Numbered from the stretch's first letter, positions 9,192 through 18,071 are shown. The stretch: DNA of 39,267 nt from Citricoccus sp. CH26A (GCF_000224415.1 NZ_AFXQ01000026.1:1-39267); one strand, 5' to 3'. Numbers and translations are program-made. Notes: generated by a model from the letters alone, not told the origin.

Positions 9192-10422
9192 ATGCCTGCA
9201 GAACTGATCCTGGCCCTCGTGGCACTCGTCCTGGTGCTCGCCGCCCTGGCCTTCGTGATGGGCCTGTGGACCGGTCAGCGCCGCCTGCACGGGCGGATGG
9301 ACGAACTGCACGGCAGCGTGACGTCCCTGAAGGGGGACGTCGGCACCCTCCCGGACCGGATGGCCGCCCTCACCGGTCAGGTCCAGGCGCTCGACGGCCA
9401 GGTCAGCGAGATCGCCGAGGCCCCGCTGGTGTCCCGGGCCCTGGAGCACCCCCGGCGGATCGCCCTGGTGCTCAACCCCTCCAAGGCCGGGGCGGACACG
9501 GTGCGCCGCAAGGTCGCCGCCGCCGTCCAGGAGGCCGGCCTGCCGGAGCTGGCCGTCTACGAGACCACCGTGGAGGACCCGGGACGGCAGATGGCCCGCG
9601 ACGCCGTGGCCGACGGGGCCGACGTCGTGCTGACCGCCGGGGGGACGGGACCGTGCGGTCCGTGGCCGAGGAGCTGGCCGGCACGGACGCCACCCTGGGG
9701 GTGATCCCGCTGGGCACCGGCAACCTGCTGGCGCGGAACCTGCGGCTGCCGATCGACAATCTCGAGGCCTGCATCAACACCGCCATCCACGGCACGCGGC
9801 GGGACATCGACACCATCGACCTGAGGGCGGAGACCACGGACGGCACCACGCTGCGCCACACCTTCCTGGTGATCGCCGGGGCGGGCATCGACGCCGAGGT
9901 CATGGGGGACACCCGGGACGACCTCAAGGTCAAGGCCGGCTGGCTGGCCTACGGCGAGGCCGGGATGCGGCACCTGCCGGGCCACCGCAAGGAGATCTCC
10001 ATCTCGATCGACGGCGGCGCCCCGCAGCGCCGCAAGGTCCGGTCGGTGATGATCGCCAACTGCGGGGAGCTGACCGCGGGCGTGGACTTCGTCCCGGAGG
10101 CCCGGTTCGACGACGGCCTGCTGGACGTGGTCATGCTCTCCCCCGCCACGTGGGCGACTGGATCCGGATCGCGGCGAAGACACTGACGAAGTCCCGGGGC
10201 GCCATCCCCGTCATGGAGACCCACCAGGCCACGCGCTGCCGCGTGGTCCTGCACGAGCCGATGATCGCCCAGCTGGACGGCGACGCGATCGGCGAGCTGC
10301 GCTCCTTCGACGCCCGGGTCCGCCCGGACACGCTGCGCATCCAGGTGCCGGCCTCGGACGTGCCGGACTCGGCGGCGGCCCCGGTCATGAAGCCGGAGTC
10401 GGTGCCGGAACAGCACGCCTGA
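9192..10422 (+). pseudogene. Diacylglycerol kinase-family lipid kinase, split by two 1-base frame breaks
   Basis: The three reading frames joined give a complete 410-aa lipid kinase. The N-terminus is unusual: a transmembrane helix ([22 protein letters not shown]) and a coiled-coil-like stretch (about 30-80) before the kinase domain (RIALVLNPSKAG). Break 1 is at the G6 run 9639-9644; a seventh G restores the ATP-site motif GGDGT. Break 2 is at the C5 run 10140-10144; a sixth C restores SPRHVGDW. Downstream are IPLGTGNLLARN, FDDGLLDVV and a conserved C-terminal half. Each break is one lost base in a homopolymer and the rest is under normal coding bias, so sequence error is likelier than real decay. 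It would phosphorylate a lipid such as diacylglycerol at the membrane. Confidence 0.8.
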
Positions 10423-10440
10423 CCGGACCCCGGTAGCGTC

Positions 10441-10456
10441 GCCGGGCGCTCCCGGC
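10441..10456. terminator. Short hairpin between convergent genes
   Basis: GCCGGG CGCT CCCGGC gives a 6-bp stem with a 4-nt loop. It lies in the 39-bp gap between the lipid kinase stop and the pheA stop. Confidence 0.45.
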
Positions 10457-10461
10457 GGGCC

Positions 10462-11454
10462 TCAGTCCCCGGCGGTCCGCCCCAGGATCCCGCGCACCCA
10501 GGCCTGGCCGGTGCGGTAGGCCTCGTCCGTGACGTCGTCCCGGACCGTGTACCGGCGGTGGTCGGCGCGGGGATAGGAGCCCAGGAACCGGATCTGCGGG
10601 ATGATCCGGTAGAGGGCGGCGAGCGCGGCGGAGACCCGTTCCTCGACGAGGTGCCCCTCGAGGTCGATGGAGAAGAAGTAGCTGCCCAGCCCTGCCCCCG
10701 TGGGCCGGGACTCGATCCGGGACAGGTTGATCCCGCGCGCGGCGAACTGCTCCAGGATGTCCATCAGCGCGCCCGGGTGGTCGTCCGGCAGGGGCACGAC
10801 GACGGTCGTCTTGTCCGAGCCCGTCGGCGCCGGCAGCGCCCCCGGCCGGGAGACGAGGACGAACCGTGTCACGGCCCCGGCGGTGTCCTCGATGGCCGAG
10901 GCCAGCACGGGCAGCCCGGTCTGCGCGGCCACCAGTGGCGCGCAGACGGCGGCGTCGTAGGAGGTCTCGTCGTCCAGCAGCCCCCGGGCGCCGGCGGCGG
11001 TGGAGGAGGCGGGGATGAACTCGGCCCGCGGGATGTGCGCGGCGGCCCAGTTACGCACCTGTGCCCAGCCGTGGCTGTGGGTGGCCACCGAGCGGATCGC
11101 GGACAGCTCCATGTCCCGGCGCCCCACCAGCACGAAGCTGATCGGCACCAGGATCTCACGGCGGATCTGCAGCGCGTCCCCGCTGGCGATGTCGTCCAGG
11201 GTGGCGCTCACGCCGCCCTCCACGGAGTTCTCGATCGGCACCACCGCGAAGTCAGCGGAGCCGTCCCGGACCTGGGCCAGCGCGGTGATCACGGAACCGA
11301 CCGGATCGCACTGGGCGGTGTCGGTGCCGGGGACCTGGCGCAGCGCGGCCTCGGTGAACGTGCCCTCGGGGCCGAGGTAGACGTAGCGGGGACGCGCTCC
11401 CCCGGCGGTGCCGGCGCCGGGCTCCCCGGCCGAGGACCCGGCGGCGCGGCTCAC
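10462..11454 (-). CDS. pheA: Prephenate dehydratase
   Basis: It converts prephenate to phenylpyruvate in phenylalanine synthesis. The N-terminal PDT domain starts YVYLGPEGTFTEAAL and carries FAVVPIENSVEGGV and THSHGWAQVRNW-type segments. The C-terminal ACT domain contains the phenylalanine-binding ESRPTG block and PGALMDILEQFAARGINLSRI. There is no chorismate mutase domain, as is usual in actinobacteria. The GTG start (11454) overlaps the rhodanese stop as GTGA, so translation is probably coupled. The first 22 residues are a Gly/Ala-rich extension. Length 330 aa. Confidence 0.93.
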   Translation of the reverse strand: MSRAAGSSAGEPGAGTAGGARPRYVYLGPEGTFTEAALRQVPGTDTAQCDPVGSVITALAQVRDGSADFAVVPIENSVEGGVSATLDDIASGDALQIRREILVPISFVLVGRRDMELSAIRSVATHSHGWAQVRNWAAAHIPRAEFIPASSTAAGARGLLDDETSYDAAVCAPLVAAQTGLPVLASAIEDTAGAVTRFVLVSRPGALPAPTGSDKTTVVVPLPDDHPGALMDILEQFAARGINLSRIESRPTGAGLGSYFFSIDLEGHLVEERVSAALAALYRIIPQIRFLGSYPRADHRRYTVRDDVTDEAYRTGQAWVRGILGRTAGD

Positions 11455-11777
11455 TTGACGGACGGCTCGGCGCCGCCGTCCGCCTCCATGGGACGGCCGG
11501 ACTCCAGCCAGGCGCCCGAGCCCCCGGCGACGTTGATGGCCGAGTAGCCCCGGTTGACCATGAAGTCGGAGGCCCGCATGGACCGGCCACCGGTCCGGCA
11601 GATCACGTAGTAGTCGGTGTCCGGGTCCAGTTCCTCGATGCGTTCGGGCAACTGTCCCAGCGGGATGTGCAGGGCCCCGGCGGCCCGGCCGAGGGTGAAC
11701 TCGTCGTCCTCGCGCACGTCGAGGATGGTTGCGTTCTCCGGGACGTCGTCCACGCTGACTGTTTCGAACATGCTCAT
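11451..11777 (-). CDS. Single-domain rhodanese-like protein
   Basis: The 108-aa protein is one rhodanese domain with catalytic Cys60 in the loop CRTGGRS, the ILDVREDDEF start and the HIPLGQL segment. It probably transfers sulfane sulfur to an acceptor; the partner is not evident. ATG 11777 is preceded by TAGGCT (11791-11786) with an 8-nt spacer and no ribosome site. Its stop overlaps pheA by four bases, making a two-gene operon. The link to phenylalanine synthesis is not obvious and may be only positional. Confidence 0.88.
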   Translation of the reverse strand: MSMFETVSVDDVPENATILDVREDDEFTLGRAAGALHIPLGQLPERIEELDPDTDYYVICRTGGRSMRASDFMVNRGYSAINVAGGSGAWLESGRPMEADGGAEPSVK

Positions 11778-11785
11778 GACACCCC

Positions 11786-11798
11786 AGCCTAATAGGGT
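11786..11798. promoter_or_regulatory. Abutting divergent -10 boxes
   Basis: On the minus strand TAGGCT (11791-11786) serves the rhodanese-pheA operon. On the plus strand TAGGGT (11793-11798) lies 6 nt before GTG 11805 of the ABC1 kinase. One base separates the two boxes, so two polymerases could hardly bind together. Confidence 0.55.
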
Positions 11799-11804
11799 GT
11801 GCCC

Positions 11805-13871
11805 GTGGAGACCTTTCTGGGAGACCTGGGCACCGTCGGCTACTGGGTCGGGTCCACCCTCGGCGCCGTCTTCGGCCTCGTGCTGCTCGTCCTGGTGGCC
11901 TGGCTGATCGCCACCGCGGTGCGGCGCGTGCTGGGGGTGCCGGTCGGTTGGTTCCGCTCGGTGCTGGTGGCGCTGCTGATGGTGCTCAGCACCAACGTCG
12001 TCTTCGACGCCGTCATCACCCAGGTCGCCGGGACCGACGCCTCCGGTGCCCTGTCGGGGGTCTCCGCCCCGGCCGCGATGGTGCTGATCCTCATCGCCCT
12101 GCTGTGGATCTTCGGGCTGGGCACCGCCGTGCTGATGATCCTGGAGATGGTGATCCCCACCGGGATGCTGCCGAACCCGGTCCTGTGGTCCGCCGGGCTG
12201 CGCAGCACCTGGGCCCGGAACCGGCGCTACCGTCAGGTGGTCGGCGTGTTCCTGCGCCACGGGCTGGGCGCCAACCTGCGCGGTTTCGGCCGGCCCTCCG
12301 ACGACGGCGAGGGTTCCTGGGCGGGCACGGCACGGGCGCTGCGCCGGGCCCTGGAGGATGCGGGCATCACCTTCGTCAAGCTCGGCCAGAACCTCTCGGC
12401 GCGCACCGACCTGCTGCCCGAGGACTTCATCCGGGAGCTGTCCCGGTTGCAGTCCGAGGTGGCCCCCGAGTCCTGGGACTCGATCCGCGGGGCGCTGTCC
12501 CGCTCGCTGGGCCGGGACCCGCTGGAGGTCTTCGCGTGGGTGGACGAGGCGCCCCTGGCCTCGGCGTCCGTGGCCCAGGTGCACCGCGCCCGGTTGCAGG
12601 ACGGCACGGAGGTGGTCCTGAAGGTCCAGCGCCCGGGCGCCGTGGAGGAGGTCATGCGGGACACGGACATCGTGGTGCGCATCTGCCGGTGGCTGCAGCT
12701 CAACACCACGTGGGGCAAGTCCCTGCGGATCCTGGACCTCGGCCGAGGTTTCACCCGCTCGCTGGCCGAGGAACTCGACTACCACGTCGAGGAGGCCAAC
12801 ATGCGGGACATGGCCGCGGCCGTGACGGACCACAACCTCACCGTCCCCACCGTCTACCCGGAGTACTCCTCGCGGCGGTTGCTCGTGATGGACTACCTGC
12901 CCGGCGTCCCCGTGGGGCGCGCCAAGGCCCGGTTGGACCGGTTGGACCCGTCCATCCGGCACCGCCTGGCCGAGGAGCTGACGAACTCGGTGATGCGCCA
13001 GATCATGGACGACGGCATCTTCCACGCCGACCTGCATCCGGGCAATGTCATGCTCCTGGGCGAGGCCCAGTACACCCGGTTGGGACTGCTCGACTTCGGC
13101 ACGGTCGGCCGGCTCGACCCCCGCTCACAGCAGCAACTGGTGATGGTCTTCGCCTCGATCGAGCGCAATGACGCCCGGCTGCTCGGCGATTCCCTGGTCG
13201 AGCTGCTCGGACGTCCCGCGGGCCTGGACGACCGGTCGCTGGAGCGAGAGGTCGGGGAGCTGCTGGTGCGCTACCGCGGCGGGCTGCGCGGCGGCTCGGC
13301 GTCCAAGCTGTTCGGCTCCCTGACGCGGCTGATCCTCGACCACCGGTTCGCCGTGCCCAAGGAGGTGGCCGCGGCCCTGCGCTCCCTCGGCGGCATGGAG
13401 GGCACCCTCGGGCTGATCGACCCGGACCTCGAGGTCGTGCAGGCCGCCCGCGCACTGGGCGCGGACCTGCTGAAGGACCGGTTCACGCCCGGTTCGCTGA
13501 AGGACACCGCCACGACGGCGCTGCTGGAGGTGCTCCCGATCGCCGCCCAGCTGCCGCGGCGGCTGAACCGGATCGCCGACGACCTGCAGGGCGGTCGGAT
13601 CTCGGTGAACGTCCGGCTGCTCGGTGACAAGGACGACCGGCAGTACGTCACCTGGTTGTTCCAGCAGGTGGTGGTGGCGATCCTGGCCGGGTTCTGCGTC
13701 CTGGGCGGCATCGTCCTGCTGGCCTTCGGCGACGGCGGCCCGGCGATGACCAGCTACATGACCTGGCACACCGCGTTCGGCTACATCGTCCTGTTCGCCG
13801 GCTTCGTGCTCTCCCTGCGGACCGTGGCCCTGGTGATGCAGCGGCCGGGCCCCGCGGAGGTCCCGGAGTAG
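11805..13871 (+). CDS. ABC1/UbiB-family atypical kinase, membrane protein
   Basis: The protein (about 688 aa) has three predicted N-terminal helices, an ABC1 kinase-like domain and two C-terminal helices. Family motifs are FVKLGQNLSARTDLLP (KxGQ), LASASVAQVHRA (Ala-rich loop), VVLKVQRPG (Lys), FHADLHPGN and LLDFGTVG. UbiB/ADCK proteins support isoprenoid-quinone or lipid metabolism; here menaquinone is likely since actinobacteria rarely make ubiquinone (inference). I chose GTG 11805 because TAGGGT ends 6 nt before it; the open frame allows GTG 11799, but that overlaps the usual transcription start region. The N-terminal helices are longer than in typical bacterial members. Confidence 0.88.
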   Translation: METFLGDLGTVGYWVGSTLGAVFGLVLLVLVAWLIATAVRRVLGVPVGWFRSVLVALLMVLSTNVVFDAVITQVAGTDASGALSGVSAPAAMVLILIALLWIFGLGTAVLMILEMVIPTGMLPNPVLWSAGLRSTWARNRRYRQVVGVFLRHGLGANLRGFGRPSDDGEGSWAGTARALRRALEDAGITFVKLGQNLSARTDLLPEDFIRELSRLQSEVAPESWDSIRGALSRSLGRDPLEVFAWVDEAPLASASVAQVHRARLQDGTEVVLKVQRPGAVEEVMRDTDIVVRICRWLQLNTTWGKSLRILDLGRGFTRSLAEELDYHVEEANMRDMAAAVTDHNLTVPTVYPEYSSRRLLVMDYLPGVPVGRAKARLDRLDPSIRHRLAEELTNSVMRQIMDDGIFHADLHPGNVMLLGEAQYTRLGLLDFGTVGRLDPRSQQQLVMVFASIERNDARLLGDSLVELLGRPAGLDDRSLEREVGELLVRYRGGLRGGSASKLFGSLTRLILDHRFAVPKEVAAALRSLGGMEGTLGLIDPDLEVVQAARALGADLLKDRFTPGSLKDTATTALLEVLPIAAQLPRRLNRIADDLQGGRISVNVRLLGDKDDRQYVTWLFQQVVVAILAGFCVLGGIVLLAFGDGGPAMTSYMTWHTAFGYIVLFAGFVLSLRTVALVMQRPGPAEVPE

Positions 13872-13879
13872 GCCCTCGA

Positions 13880-13885
13880 TACAGT
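13880..13885 (+). promoter_or_regulatory. -10 box of the amidase gene, leaderless
   Basis: TACAGT with a 7-nt spacer to ATG 13893; no ribosome site is seen. Confidence 0.5.
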
Positions 13886-13892
13886 GGACGCC

Positions 13893-15284
13893 ATGAACCA
13901 CCCCGTCCGGACCCCTGACCTGGCGCGCCTGACCGCCCTGGAACTGCGCGACACCCTGGCCGCCGGAGAGGTCTCCGCCGCGGACGCCACCCGTCACTTC
14001 CTCGACGTCACCCAGCTGCGCGACCCGGAGCTGGGGGCGTTCATCTCGGTCGAGCCCGAGGCCGCCCTGGCCCGTGCCGACCAGCTGGACCGCCGGTTCC
14101 GGGACTCCGGTCCCGTCGGCTCACTGCACGGCATGCCGCTGGCGTTCAAGGACCTCGTGGACGTGGCCGGGATGCGCACCACCTTCGGTTCGCGGACCGC
14201 CGTCGACGCCCCGCCGGCCGGCGAGGACGACCCGCTGGCCGCCGCGGTGCACTCGGCCGGGGGCATCTCCCTCGGCAAGACCACCGTCCCCGAGTTCGGG
14301 CTGCCGTGCCACTCGGAGAACCTCATCTCCCGCGGGGCGCGCAATCCACTGGACCCCGAGCGCACGGCGGGCGGGTCCACGGGGGGCGGGGCGGCCGCCG
14401 TCGCCGCCGGGATGCTGCCCTTCGCGCCCGGCACCGACGGCGGCGGGTCCATCCGCATCCCGGCCGCGGCCTGCGGGCTGGTCGGGCTCAAGCCCGGCCG
14501 CGGCGCCGTGCCCACGGACCGGCAGGAGGACTCGGTGCGGAACCTGTCCGTGTCCGGCCCCCTGGCCCGCACGGCCGCGGACGCCGCCCTGCTCTACGAC
14601 GCCATGCTCGGGGGCCCCCGGGGCGAGGGGCGGAGCCTGCCGCGGGCCCGTCGGACGGAGCCGGACCGGTTGCGGATCGGCTACTCCACCGCCTCCCCAT
14701 TCACCCCGGACCTGGAGATCACGCTGGCCCGGCCCGCCCTCGACGCCCTGACCCGGGCCGCCGCGGCCCTCGATCGGGACGGTCACGAGGTGGCCGAGGC
14801 CGACCTGGACTACGCGCCGGGTTATCACGAGGACTTCCGCACCGTCTGGACGGCGGCGCTCACGGAGGCTCCCCTGCCCGGGGACGCCGAGCCGCTGCTC
14901 GGGCCCCTGGCCGCCTACTTCCTGGAGCTGGCCCGTGGTTACACCCCCGACCGACTGGCGGGGTCCGTGGACCGGCTGACCCGCTGGGCCGCGGACGCCC
15001 GTCGGCAGCTGGCGGCCCACGACGTGGTGCTGACCCCGGTGCTGGCCTTCGCGCCACCGCTGATCGGGACCTTCACGTCCCTGCCCCCGGCCGAGGACTA
15101 CGCACTGCAGTGCCGGTTCACCCCGTACACCTCGATGGTCAACGTCATGGGCCTGCCGGCGGTCTCCGTCCCGGTGCTCCGGGACGCGGAGGGCCTGAGC
15201 TGGTCCGTGCAGGCCATCGGCCGCCCCGGCACGGAGGGGCACCTGCTGGCCCTGGCGGCCCGCCTGGAGTACCTGCTGGGCTGA
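13893..15284 (+). CDS. Amidase-signature family hydrolase
   Basis: It hydrolyses a carboxamide; the substrate is unknown. The Ser-cisSer-Lys triad is visible: K86 in AFKDLVDV, S162 in GGSTGGGAA and nucleophile S186 in GTDGGGSIRIP. The length of 463 aa is standard. It is not GatA by context (no gatB or gatC nearby), so a free amidase is more likely. The upstream GTG 13884 overlaps the presumed -10 box, so ATG 13893 is preferred. The gene is convergent with the DUF4190-type gene across 10 bp. Confidence 0.85.
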   Translation: MNHPVRTPDLARLTALELRDTLAAGEVSAADATRHFLDVTQLRDPELGAFISVEPEAALARADQLDRRFRDSGPVGSLHGMPLAFKDLVDVAGMRTTFGSRTAVDAPPAGEDDPLAAAVHSAGGISLGKTTVPEFGLPCHSENLISRGARNPLDPERTAGGSTGGGAAAVAAGMLPFAPGTDGGGSIRIPAAACGLVGLKPGRGAVPTDRQEDSVRNLSVSGPLARTAADAALLYDAMLGGPRGEGRSLPRARRTEPDRLRIGYSTASPFTPDLEITLARPALDALTRAAAALDRDGHEVAEADLDYAPGYHEDFRTVWTAALTEAPLPGDAEPLLGPLAAYFLELARGYTPDRLAGSVDRLTRWAADARRQLAAHDVVLTPVLAFAPPLIGTFTSLPPAEDYALQCRFTPYTSMVNVMGLPAVSVPVLRDAEGLSWSVQAIGRPGTEGHLLALAARLEYLLG

Positions 15285-15294
15285 GCCGCCCCGA

Positions 15295-15914
15295 CTATCC
15301 GAGAATCGCCCCGAACGCGATGAAACCGATGATCATCAGGACCCACAGGCCGGTGACCAGGTACCCCATGATCAGCCCCGCCACGGCGAACCCCTTGCCG
15401 TGGGGTTCCCTGGCCAGGGAGAGGTGACCGAACACGATCGCCAGGAGCTGCGGGACGGCCAGGAAACCGAAGGTCACCACGCCCGCGATGCCCAGCACCA
15501 TCGCGGTGATGCCCAGTCCTGCAGGACGGGGCTCACCGCCCGGATACGGCACCCCGCCCCTGCGGCCCGGCTGCATCCCGCCCTGACCGTAGGCACCGGA
15601 CCCGCCATAGCCCCCCGCCTGGCCATGGTTGACGTCGTAGGGGTTCTGCACCGGGCGGGGCTGGTCCTGACGGCCGGGCTGGTTGGCGACCACGGGGTAC
15701 CCGCCGTGGATCGGGTACTGGGGCTGGCCGTCGCCGTAGGGACCGGCCAGTGGCTGGTCGGCGTAGGGGTTCCGGGGGCCGGGGAGCTGCCGGGGGGCGG
15801 CGGCGTGGACGGACCGCCCGGCGCCTCCGGGTCCGTGTACCAGGAGGGATGCTTGGGGTCGTCGAACGGGCGGTACGCGTCCGAGTGCTGTCCCTGGTCA
15901 TTCCGGTCGGCCAT
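15295..15914 (-). pseudogene. DUF4190-type membrane protein, interrupted by one 1-base frame break
   Basis: The N-terminal half reads MADRNDQGQHSDAYRPFDD and PKHPSWYTDPEAPGGPS, a hydrophilic Pro-rich region. The C-terminal half, in another frame, continues NPYADQPLAGPYGDG, then a Gly/Tyr/Gln-rich part and two transmembrane helices (LGITAMVLGIAGVVTFGFL and FAVAGLIMGYLVTGLWVLM) typical of DUF4190. One base is missing between them. The best site is the G6 run 15792-15797 (C7 on the coding strand gives PPPPRQLPGPRNPYADQ); the G5 run 15774-15778 is an alternative. The restored length is 206 aa. A TACACT box (15926-15921) lies 6 nt before the ATG. Function unknown; small membrane protein. Confidence 0.7.
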
Positions 15915-15920
15915 GGGTCC

Positions 15921-15926
15921 AGTGTA
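15921..15926 (-). promoter_or_regulatory. -10 box of the DUF4190-type gene, leaderless
   Basis: TACACT on the minus strand with a 6-nt spacer to ATG 15914. Confidence 0.5.
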
Positions 15927-16028
15927 GGCAACACCCCGGACGAGGAGCGGGGTTCTCCACAGGGTCTCCAGCGCGGGCATTCGGTCCCCGCCCTTCCCGT
16001 GGACCCCGCCGGCTGGTTGCATGACTAC

Positions 16029-16906
16029 ATGGTCGAATCCCACGCCACCGCGGACGTCGGCGTCCGCAACGGCTACGACGCGGACTTCCTGGTCACCACC
16101 GCCGCGGTGCCGGTGCCGAGCGACGAGCGCCTGGCGGTCCTGGACTACGTGCACTTCTCCGTCCATCAGGACACCGACCGCCGGCTGGCCGCGATCACGG
16201 CGGTCAACGTCGACGGCACCCAGTTGCTCGACGTGGACCGCGGGGACGCCTGGCGGTTCGATGAACGACTGCCCGAGGAGCACCAGGCCGGTGAGGCACT
16301 CTACGCCGGCAACGACCTGGACCGCGGCCACCTGGTCCGTCGTCGCGACCCGGCGTGGGGCGACGGCGCCACCGCCCGCCTGGCGAACCTCGACACCTTC
16401 CACTACACCGTGTGCGCCCCCCAGGCCGCCTACTTCAACCAGTCCCAGGAGCTGTGGCTCGGGCTGGAGGACCACGTGCTGGGGCACGCCCGGGCCGCCG
16501 GCCAGCGGATCAGCGTCTTCACCGGTTGCGTCTTCGCCGAGGACGACCCCGAGTACCGCGGGGAGTTCCGGATCCCCCGCCGGTTCTTCAAGATCGTGGC
16601 CTGGAACCAGCAGCCGGCCCTGGGGGCGCTCGCCTCGACCGGGTACCTGCTGGACCAGGGCGAGGGACTGGACCGGATCCTGGTCCGCGGGCTGCGCGCC
16701 GGTGAGGAGGTGCCCGGGCCCGGTCCCTTCCGCACCTTCCAGGTCCCGGTGGCGGACATCGGCGAACTGACGGGCCTGGACATGGGCCAGCTCGCCGCGG
16801 CCGATCGCTATCGCGTCCCCGCCGAGGCCCAGGGTGAACGGGTCCGGGGGCCGGTGCCGCGCGGCGCTGGCGGGCCCTGGGGGGATTCGATGACATCAGC
16901 CTGTGA
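16029..16906 (+). CDS. DNA/RNA non-specific endonuclease (NUC family), probable 1-base frame break near the end
   Basis: A sugar-non-specific His-Me finger nuclease. The DRGH motif has catalytic H101 (16329-16331), metal-ligand N137 is in YFNQ, and the family WLGLED block follows at W143. The fold resembles Serratia NucA, but there is no signal peptide. As deposited the frame runs on into the protease gene. One extra G in the run 16846-16850 instead gives a C-terminus reading RRWRALGGFDDISL, ending at TGA 16904-16906 and 292 aa long, with a 17-bp overlap with the protease ATG. I take the fusion as artefactual. ATG 16029 is the first plausible start; GTG 15999 is also open. No cleavable leader is seen, so how it reaches its substrate is unknown. 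Confidence 0.8.
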
Positions 16907-18062
16907 GACGACCGCAGGGGCGGCGGTCCCCGGCCCGCCGGGTCACCGCCGGCACTGCATCGTGCCTCCGTACATGCTCGAGCAGCTCTCCCGGCACCTC
17001 CCGCGGCAACCGGAGCCTCCGCCGCCGGCCAGCCCGTTCCTCCCGCCGCCGCACCGTCCGCCGCGGGGCGCGGAACCCGGGGCACCCGGCCGGCAGGCGG
17101 ACGCGGTCCGGGACCTGGACCACCAGGTCCGCGAGCGCCGTCACCGGGGGATCCGGCCGGAGGGGGGTGTCTCCACCCCCGGCGGCACCCTGGACCGGAA
17201 CATCTCCGACGCGCGCGGCACGCAGGAGCTGCCGGGCGTCGTCGTGCGCTCGGAGGGCGCCCCGCCGGTGGCGGACACCGCGGTGAACGAGGCCTACGAC
17301 GGCCTGGGCTCGGTGCACGGGTTCCTGACGGAGGTCTTCCGGCAGTCCTCGCCGGACGGCCTCGGGCGGGAGCTGCGGGCCACCGTGCACTACGGCCACC
17401 GCTACGACAACGCGTTCTGGGACGGGCGGCGCCTGGTCTTCGGCGACGGCGATGGGGAGGTCCTGACGGGGTTCACGCCCTCGCTGTCCGTCATCGGCCA
17501 CGAGCTGGCGCACGGCGTGATGCAATACGCCTCAGACCTGGACTACCAGGGCCAGTCGGGGGCGTTGAACGAGTCCTTCGCGGACGTGGTCGGCGCGCTG
17601 GTGGACCAGTACGTGCGGGGCCACACGGCGGAACAGGCGACGTGGCTGATCGGCGCGGAGGTGTTCGGGGCCGGCGTCCGGGCCCGGGGGCTGCGTTCGA
17701 TGTCGGCGCCCGGCACCGCCTACGACGACCCGCGGCTGGGCAGCGACCCGCAGCCCGAGCACATGGACCGGTTCATCGTCACCCGGGAGGACTACGGCGG
17801 GGTGCACCTGAACTCGGGGATCCCCAACCGCGCCTTCCACCTGGCGGCCAGGTCCCTGGGCGGTCACGCCTGGGAGCGGGCCGGGCAGGTCTGGTTCGAC
17901 GTGGTGACCTCGCAGGACCTGCCGCGGGACGTGGACTTCGCCGGGTTCGCCCGGGCGACGGTGGCGGCCGCCCAGGGCCGGTTCGGGGACGAGGTCGCCC
18001 GGATCGTCCGGCAGTCCTGGGCGCAGGTGGGGGTACTGACCGAGGGGGCCTCCGCTCCCTAG
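16890..18062 (+). CDS. M4-family metallopeptidase, protealysin-like
   Basis: A zinc endopeptidase with HELAH (H204-H208), third ligand E228 in GALNESFAD and active-site H306 in GGVHLNSGIPN, all as in thermolysin. The short N-terminal propeptide contains CIVPPYMLEQL, matching the conserved PP motif of protealysin-type precursors rather than the long thermolysin propeptide. There is no signal peptide. ATG 16890 is preceded by a G-rich site (GGGGGGA, 16879-16885) and overlaps the restored nuclease end. The 390-aa length suits protealysin-like enzymes. The next gene encodes an emfourin-like inhibitor, as in known protealysin operons. Confidence 0.88.
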   Translation: MTSACETTAGAAVPGPPGHRRHCIVPPYMLEQLSRHLPRQPEPPPPASPFLPPPHRPPRGAEPGAPGRQADAVRDLDHQVRERRHRGIRPEGGVSTPGGTLDRNISDARGTQELPGVVVRSEGAPPVADTAVNEAYDGLGSVHGFLTEVFRQSSPDGLGRELRATVHYGHRYDNAFWDGRRLVFGDGDGEVLTGFTPSLSVIGHELAHGVMQYASDLDYQGQSGALNESFADVVGALVDQYVRGHTAEQATWLIGAEVFGAGVRARGLRSMSAPGTAYDDPRLGSDPQPEHMDRFIVTREDYGGVHLNSGIPNRAFHLAARSLGGHAWERAGQVWFDVVTSQDLPRDVDFAGFARATVAAAQGRFGDEVARIVRQSWAQVGVLTEGASAP

Positions 18063-18065
18063 GCT
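18036..18065 (+). promoter_or_regulatory. Putative internal promoter of the inhibitor gene
   Basis: CTGACC (18036-18041), an 18-nt spacer and TAGGCT (18060-18065), which overlaps the protease stop TAG. ATG 18072 follows after 6 nt, so the inhibitor could be made alone from a leaderless mRNA as well as from the operon transcript. Confidence 0.5.
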
Positions 18066-18071
18066 GGGGTC

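Noticed and set aside
15750-16028. Extension of the nuclease frame back into the DUF4190-type gene
   Set aside because: Arg/Gly-rich sequence opposite a real gene, with no ribosome site; the nuclease homology begins near 16029.
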